This document shows, one piece after another, positions 57,752 to 64,000 of a DNA stretch of 64,000 nucleotides; positions within the stretch are counted from its first letter, which is position 1, and the number at the start of each line of letters is the position of its first letter. The stretch lies in the NCBI RefSeq assembly GCF_003473485.1, contig NC_053047.1, forward strand, positions 11,237,001 to 11,301,000, written 5' to 3'. The stretch is from Medicago truncatula (lineage: Eukaryota; Streptophyta; Magnoliopsida; Fabales; Fabaceae). Under the pieces are notes generated by a model that was not told where the DNA came from, did not search any database, and was given only the letters and a program-made list of their open reading frames with translations. The position numbers and the translations under genes are program-made.

Positions 57752-60700
57752 TCATGGCCTCGTATTCTCCATATCCTGAAGAAAGAAAGAAAAAAAACAC
57801 AAGACAATTCACGTTAAAAAGGTTGTAGTTATATGTTAATAAAAAGTTGTAAAGTCGTAATAATAAGTTGTCACTAAATTTGCTTTTTTTGAAGAAAGTC
57901 ACTAAATTTGCTTTATTATTTACATCATTCAACATTTAATTTGTCTTCCACTTATAATAATTGGAATCGGTTTTACTTAACTCAGATGATTTTACTTCAT
58001 TTTCAATGTCCTTTATTACATAAAGGCTTTTATGTGTTTAGTCCCTGCAAATATGGGTCATTTAAAATTTGGTTAATGAATTTGCTAATCCTAATATTTT
58101 GTTCCTGCAAAATTTAATCATTTAAAATTTCGTCTCTCTCCCACTTAAACTCTACCATGTCACTAATATGGCTTGAAATGACAAAAATACCCTTAAAATG
58201 AATTTAGGGTAAAATGGTCATTACCCTTATATGAATTGAATTATTTTTAGAATAAAAACAAAATAGATTTACCTCTTCTTTTTTCACTGTAGGTGAAGGC
58301 CCTTCCTTTTTTTTGTCTTTCTGTGCCTGATCTTTTTTGATAGCATCAACTAGCATATCCACATATTGTCTAGTGCCTGAGTCCCACTTAAGCTTAGAGC
58401 ATGATTCCTTCTTCATACTCTTTGATTGCATAAGCTCATCCACAGTATATGTGGTGGAATAATAATTACTTGCAGCTTTATACTTTTCGGATCTGGAAGC
58501 CTGAAACAATATTGGACATATAGAAACCAACTCATTGCATTTGCATCCCATAACACAAACTAAATATTGATTTTGTGACACAATTTAACCATAACTTCTT
58601 GGAGTACAGTTTGACATCAAATAATGAATTTAATAAATTCCGTTAGTGCAAGATATACAAAAAATGGGTATCTACTATTGAATGCTTAAAAATATTTTCA
58701 AAACACATCAATTAAAATATTTTTAGAATGAAAACAACATAGATTTACCTCTTCTTTTCTCACTTTCCATGAAGGCCCTTCCTTTTCTTGGATTTCCCTG
58801 GCGTCTACCATTGCATCTGCTGGCATACGTGCCTGTCTTGTATCGTCTGCTTGATCAAATGCCGAACGTTGAACTCCAATGACAGCCTCAAGATTGTCTT
58901 CTTTGATACTTGAGGTTCCACTTGCAGGCCTTTGGCCCATAAAATCAACTAGCTTTTCAAGTTTCCTTCTCTTATGTTGGGAGCATGAATGCTCCGCATC
59001 ATTAGTGAAACCTTCTGTGGAATTTTTGAAATTATTGAAGTTAGTTGAAAAACTGGTAACTTTCCCGTTACTGAGCAGTGTCGGCCTTACTAAGTCGCCA
59101 TTTTGACCCCAGGAAACGGTATTTGGGGCCTGGTTTTCCGAATCAACATTCACTTTGTCAGTAGGAGCACCAAATGGGAACCCAACATTAAAGTTTGTAA
59201 CATTGTTGTATGTATGATTAAGCAGACCATTGTCAATAACTGGTTCAGAAAAAGAATCTTCCGGAACTTCATGTGTGTCATCATCAAGTAACTTCAATGG
59301 TTCCGACAAAGCCAGAGGTTCTTTATCTGGTGACATTCCCTGGCTTCCTTCTTTCAAATCAGGGCAAGATATTTCACCCCTATTTCTCTTTTCACCATCA
59401 TCAAAACCAAGTTGCTTAGTAAAATCAGGATTCTTCCGAACGTTAGGGTTAACAGTTGTGAGTCTAGTAGACACCAAACAAGAAGGATTCTTATCAACTA
59501 ATCCATCAACATAGTTGATCTTATGAGATGGACCGTCTTCCTTATCTTCCCTCTCTCTAGAAGAAGAACCTACACTCAAAGAGTTGAACTTCTGGGATGA
59601 ATTACTCTTAGATCGTGTTATACGACCCGTGGAGTTAGACATGGAATCTTTTTTAGTTAAGTCCTCTCTTCTCATTTCTGGATGAAACTCATTTACCAAG
59701 CTTAAGTCCTGGATATGTTGCTCCTCCTGTAGTAAATTGTGATCATTGTCAGAACTATCAAATATTAAAGGAAAATGCTATGAGGTATGATAAAGCAAAC
59801 GACCTAGCTAGGCACAATCTCTTGCTTTTTTACCTAGCCTTTATTACAACAATATTAAAAATTGGTTGCTAGTTATTCGTTAAATTTTGCACATGAGTTT
59901 CTTTGCACCAAATAGCATAGCTCAATATTAAAAATTGGAGATCCCGCTCAAATATTATATACGGACTCCTGATATAAAAATGTATTTTTTTTTAAAAGGA
60001 ATTATCATTTATTTAAACTGCAAATAACATAAAATCAAGGTTAGGCTTACAATAGTCATCTTTATAAACTAAGTAATAAGTAAAAAGTAAGTTTGTATGG
60101 GAGTAACTAACTAGTTTTTGTTGAGCTTCATTAACCACTATAATTGTTCTGATGTGTTAAAAATTGGGTGCTTAATAAAGAGAAACACCAATAACTAAAA
60201 AAATAGGCTAAAGTGCACTTTTCCCTCCCTTAACTTTTAAAAACTTGCAATTTTAACCCCCTAAGTATAAAAACTACAATTTTGGCCCCCAAAGATTTAG
60301 CCCCTTTGCAACTTTGATCCTTTTTTATCAATTTTGACCGGTTAATGCCTACGGGGCACGCCATGTGTGTAATTATTAAATTAAAAATAATTAAAAAAAC
60401 CATAAAATCATTTTTAATTAAATAAATTAAAAATAAAATTAAAAAAATTAAAAAAAATCAGAAAAAAATTAAAAATAAAATTCATATTTTAATATTCATC
60501 TTCATTTCATCTTATCATTCCAATCCAGATTCAGTTGATTGTAATAGAGGATGAATTGGTTAACCCCTGTAATGAACCCACCCTTCCCGGAACAACCGTA
60601 AATTCTTCAAGCTTGTTCGAAGTCGAAGGTTAAAGCTAAGGTCATCGCGTTTGGGTCTAAAATCTTCAAGCTTGTTTGGGTCTAAAATCGCGTTTACAAG

Positions 60701-62876
60701 GTTAGCGCTAAGGTCATCGAAGTCGAAGGACCTCGCGGGAAGCTTGTTCGTGATTTCAAGCATCTTAACCTTGATTTTGATCTCATCACCGATGAAGAAG
60801 GCAAGAAGAAGCTCAAGATCGATGCCTGGTTTGGTTCCCAGAAAACCTCCACCGCCAACGGGACTGCTCTCAGCCACGTCGAGAATCTCATCACTGGTGT
60901 CACCAAGGGTTTTCGCTACAAGATGAGGTTTGTGTATGCTCATTTTCCAATCAACGCTAGCATCACCATGTAAACCCCTTAACATGGTCCATGAACATTC
61001 TTTATTGTTGTACATTTTGCTCTTTGTTTAGGTTTCTGAATGTTGTTGTTCTGTGTTTTTGGAACAGAAATGCCATTTTCTTTTTGAAATTCCCTACAGA
61101 AATGCCATGTTAAGAAGAAGGATATCAGGAAGTTTCTTGATGGTATTTATGTTAGTGAGAAGGGATCGGTGGTAACTGAGGAATAGATGGTGATGCTCAA
61201 AATAAGCATATCTTTTTGTAGTTTAATTCAAGTTTTGATAAGTGTTTGGTTTTATAGCAACAAAAAAAATGAAGAAAGAGAGAATGTGATTAAGCTTGAA
61301 GAAGAGAAGTTGCAGAGTAAGATTTGAATCTGGATTGGATTTGGAATGATAAGATGAAGATTAATATTTGAATTTTATTTTTAATTTTTTTCTGATTTTA
61401 TTTAATTTAATTTTTCATTTATTTGATTTAAAAATGATTTTATGGTATTTTTTAATTTAATAATTACACACGTGGCGTGCCATGTATGCATTGACTAGTC
61501 AAAATTGGTAAAAAGGATCAAAGTTGCAAAGGGGCTAAATCTTAAGGGGTTAAAATTGTAGTTTTTGTACTTAGGGGGTTAAAATTGCAAATTTTTAAAA
61601 GTTAGGGGGGAAAAAAAGTGCACTTCAGTCTAAAAAATAATGATAAATTATTTAGTGTGAAATAGATATCAAGTATATTGGTCCTGTTGCTTAAAAAATA
61701 GTGTATTGGTACTTGTTATCTAAAACAAGTAATAAATTGGTACTTGCATGATTAAACTTAATTTTTTTGAAAGAAATACTAATTATTTAAGGGGACTTAT
61801 TTTGTGTTAATACAAACAAATGACAAGAAGTTTAATACATATAATAGTTTTCTATTAAAAAAAGTAGTTTTCGACATTTAGTATAGAGCCCTGAAATGCA
61901 TATTAATTGTAAATTTTATAAAAAGAATTATAATGGCTTATTGGTTGTGTTAATTGTGAATGTAAGTGAAACTTTCCCAATAAGTTCAATCCCGCGCTTT
62001 TCTATGTTTATTTTAAATAAATTGACTAAAACTAAAATTCTTAAGTAAAACATAAATTTTAGTAATTGAATCTAGGACTACACAAATTTTGGTTTAACAT
62101 TGAACCATTGTGAGATGCCTATTTTTATTTTTATTTTGTTATATCTTTTCCGATATATAACTAATACCTTTGGTCTTTATATTAACAAAATAAAAATTTG
62201 AGATCCCAAAATTTTGGGAACCAACTATTTAGCTCGCCTTACACTTGCTAAGGGTCGGGCCTGACTACTATACCACCGGTTAAATAACCACATATCATGA
62301 GCTTTAAAATTAAAACGTGTTTAAATAATATAATAACTTTTTTAATTATACAACATAGGTTGTGTGAGTTGCTTGGAGGATAAGAAAAAGTAACAGAAAG
62401 TGAGTTACCTGATCTTGTTGTTGTGCTTCAAGAAGCTGATCGATGTGAAAATGGTGATCTTGTTGTTGTGTTTGTTGTTGTGCTTCAAGAAGCTGATCGA
62501 TGAGAAGATGGTAAGCGCCATCTTCGATGAAACCCCAGCCTTCGCTGCTGTCATAAACCTAAAAATAAATTAAGCAATAATTAATATAAAAAAATAATCA
62601 AAGGAAATTAAAAGTTAATAAGAATGATGATTAATTGAAGAAAAAAAAGGAAACAAAACCTTGAGTAGTTTGTTAACGGTTTGATGAACGAGTTTTTTAT
62701 CAAAACCTAAAGGAGTCATGGCGTCGAGAGCTGCGTTCATCCTGCTCTCGCCTTTCTGTCAAACAATCAAAATCAGAACTAAACTCATGAGAACCAAAAA
62801 GAGAATAGTATAAAACTATATATGAAGGTGAATCTGAATTTAAAACAACCTTTAAGGGACGTCGTCTTGGTGCCAT
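57752..62876 (-). CDS. WIYLD-domain protein without SET domain (SUVR N-terminus-like)
   Basis: Six exons (62876-62850, 62755-62660, 62558-62409, 59726-58749, 58500-58273, 57775-57752) join in phase 0 to 500 aa. Residues about 10-65 ([50 protein letters not shown]) match the WIYLD domain, a small ubiquitin-binding helical domain at the N-terminus of SUVR1/2/4 histone methyltransferases and of some plant proteins with nothing else recognisable. A Gln-rich stretch follows in which [10 protein letters not shown] is repeated. Exon 4 (326 aa) is Ser/Asn/Asp-rich and disordered, with [15 protein letters not shown] as a likely nuclear signal. No pre-SET or SET motif appears before the stop. Exon 4 and exon 5 end alike ([24 protein letters not shown]) and their following intron starts match, indicating internal duplication. 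Intron 3 holds a Pack-MULE. The last 7-aa exon is the least certain. Confidence 0.82.
60206..61630. mobile_element. Pack-MULE-like transposon with captured RPL9 segment
   Basis: Inverted terminal repeats of about 310-330 bp run from 60206 (GGCTAAAGTGCACTTTTCCC) and to 61630 (inverse, ending GAAGTGCAC…type GTGCACTTCAGTC). The flanking 9-mers are AAAAAAATA (60197-60205) and TAAAAAATA (61631-61639), one mismatch, as expected for Mutator-like elements. There is no transposase. The 780-bp interior is a piece of a ribosomal protein L9 gene. It sits in intron 3 of the WIYLD gene, with the captured gene antisense to the host gene. Confidence 0.85.
60701..61186 (+). pseudogene. RPL9: Captured 60S ribosomal protein L9 (uL6) gene fragment
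   Basis: 60701-60967 encodes [80 protein letters not shown] and HFPINASIT, then Met-stop. After about 130 bp with an intact-looking acceptor (CCCTACAG), 61100-61186 encodes [28 protein letters not shown] and a stop. That is the true C-terminal exon. The start codon and an internal exon between the two blocks are missing. Upstream, 60596-60700 contains rearranged short repeats of the same gene. The reading frames are well preserved despite the loss. Confidence 0.93.
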
Positions 62877-63231
62877 TAGAAGTAATGAAAGAAGAGGTGA
62901 GCCGTTAAGAATAGGTTAAGTGAAGGAGAAGGAGAAGATGAAGAATAGACTACTGCTCCTGTACTTGTAACACAAAAATAGGGTTTAAAGGTGAAAAACC
63001 AAGATTTATTTTTTATTTTTTTACTTAAAAACGATCAAATAATACCGCGGCGTCTCCTTCAAAAAAAAAAAAAAAACTGCGGCGTCAAAATTGAATAATA
63101 TACATTGAATACTCTCTTCTTTTTTATTTTTTGACAAAATTGAATATTCTCTTATTATTATTATTATTATTATTATTATTTGGTCAAAAAGAGATAAAAG
63201 AAAAAAGCTAAAACAACTTTTTTTTTATTTG

Positions 63232-63312
63232 GTGGTGTCGAGGGTTTGTACTCCTCCCCAGACCTTATATATATTATGCATTATTTTATCAACTGAGTTA
63301 ACCTCATGGAAA
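63232..63312 (-). mobile_element. tRNA-derived SINE, diverged
   Basis: The minus strand has CCATGAGGTTAACTCAGTTG (A box), ATAATGCATAATATATATAA and a weak B box GGAGTACAAACCC. It matches the family at 47868 and 54450. Confidence 0.55.
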
Positions 63313-63393
63313 CATATTATTATTATTATTATTATTATTATTTTATAAAAAGCGTAATAAATTGATAATGCTCATTATTGGTTTAACTGGTGC

Positions 63394-63622
63394 AATTTTT
63401 TTAGTACGATATAACACCTTTTTTCAGAAGACAACAACATGTTGTTGAGAGAAAGAGCAAGACAAATACTCTCAAACTTAACACGATGAGCATCATTAAT
63501 TTTTTGGATAATTTTTTGCTGTTGGCATTTTTAAATTTTAATTATAAAAAACAAAAGTTATTTCTTCTGAAAACAAAAAAAAAAATAAAAAAAAGGTGTT
63601 ATATCGTACTAAAAGAAATACC
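63394..63622. mobile_element. MITE with TTTTAGTACGATATAACACC termini
   Basis: The string TTTTTAGTACGATATAACAC C at the left occurs inverted at the right (about 63593-63614). The body of about 230 bp is noncoding. Confidence 0.7.
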
Positions 63623-63639
63623 AATGCTTTTTATTTATT

Positions 63640-63765
63640 TTCTCCGGTCACTATTATAAATAAAAGTTAACATTATAGATTCACTTATTAAATTATGTAT
63701 GTGGTCTATAATAAAGACCATATACAAAATATAAATTTGTGTTTATAATAGTGATTGGAAGATGT
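63640..63765. mobile_element. Degenerate Stowaway-type MITE
   Basis: Left CTCCGGTCACTATTATAAAT and right TTTATAATAGTGATTGGA are inverted, around GGTCTATAATAAAGACCATA. This is a known Stowaway subtype layout; the TA targets are not clean. Confidence 0.6.
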
Positions 63766-64000
63766 AAATGAGTAAAGATCCCTAAAAAAAAAATTAAATG
63801 AGTGAAGGAAATAAATTGGGATAAACAAAAAAGGGAAAAATTGATTGTGAATAAATGATAATAAATATTCTTTTTAATTAGGTGATAGAAAGAGTATTTG
63901 GTATATATTTAATTATTTTGACGATAGTTTTAAGTAAGAATGTAAATGGATATTCATGTATGCGGATAGTGTGATATCCGTGTGTCCGCTCCGTTAGATA

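Larger units (their letters stand above)
62877..64000. other. 5' flank of the WIYLD gene; SSRs, SINE head and MITEs, no further gene
   Basis: (TTA)n arrays occur at 63152-63181 and 63314-63343, a poly-A run at 63060-63076, plus the elements listed separately. No coding similarity is seen to the window edge. Confidence 0.6.

Noticed and set aside
58879..59514. Three plus-strand frames of 60-95 codons
   Set aside because: They are shadows of exon 4 of the WIYLD gene, which has a continuous 326-codon frame with splice sites on the minus strand.
60560..61015. A 151-codon open frame on the minus strand
   Set aside because: It is the antisense of the captured RPL9 segment; the plus strand gives the true protein similarity.

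Overview
This is a nuclear plant genome window, AT-rich and full of introns. The repeats look legume-like: tRNA-derived and Au-type SINEs, Stowaway and hAT-type MITEs, L1-type LINE remnants and copia/gypsy LTRs. They resemble those of Medicago or a close relative, but the species is an inference from repeat style and protein similarity. No bacterial, organellar or viral genes are evident.

Six multi-exon genes could be rebuilt with in-frame splice junctions. Five are on the minus strand: the TFIIF beta subunit (88-4996), a short BET-type bromodomain/NET protein of the GTE1/GTE6 class (7331-12629), a NOC2 ribosome-assembly factor (35266-42027), an IQ67-domain calmodulin-binding protein (44090-46523), and a WIYLD-domain protein (57752-62876). 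The sixth, a TMEM70-like mitochondrial membrane protein (30307-33593), is on the plus strand, with an intact tRNA-Pro(AGG) gene just upstream on the minus strand. The genes share broad housekeeping themes (transcription, chromatin, ribosome biogenesis, mitochondrial ATP synthase assembly), but nothing suggests a co-regulated cluster.

The 12.6-30.3 kb interval is a layered repeat region. It holds a decayed copia gag interrupted by a miniature LTR retrotransposon, LINE fragments, a copia-type LTR ending in a long palindrome, a solo LTR with a perfect 5-bp target duplication, and three tandem copies of a unit carrying tRNA-Pro plus the 5' end of the TMEM70-like gene. Only the third copy is intact. 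The 46.5-57.7 kb interval holds SINEs, LINE insertions, a cystatin-like fragment, a UDP-glucose dehydrogenase pseudogene, a PPR pseudogene and a MITE inside TA repeats.

The most notable element is a Pack-MULE-like transposon (60206-61630) in intron 3 of the WIYLD gene. It has about 310-330 bp terminal inverted repeats and a captured ribosomal protein L9 gene segment that keeps part of its intron structure. Other points: a GC-AG intron in the GTE gene, an internal exon-end duplication in the WIYLD gene, a family of hAT-like MITEs with 8-bp target duplications lodged mainly in introns, and an inverted copy of the last TFIIF beta intron about 1 kb upstream of that gene.
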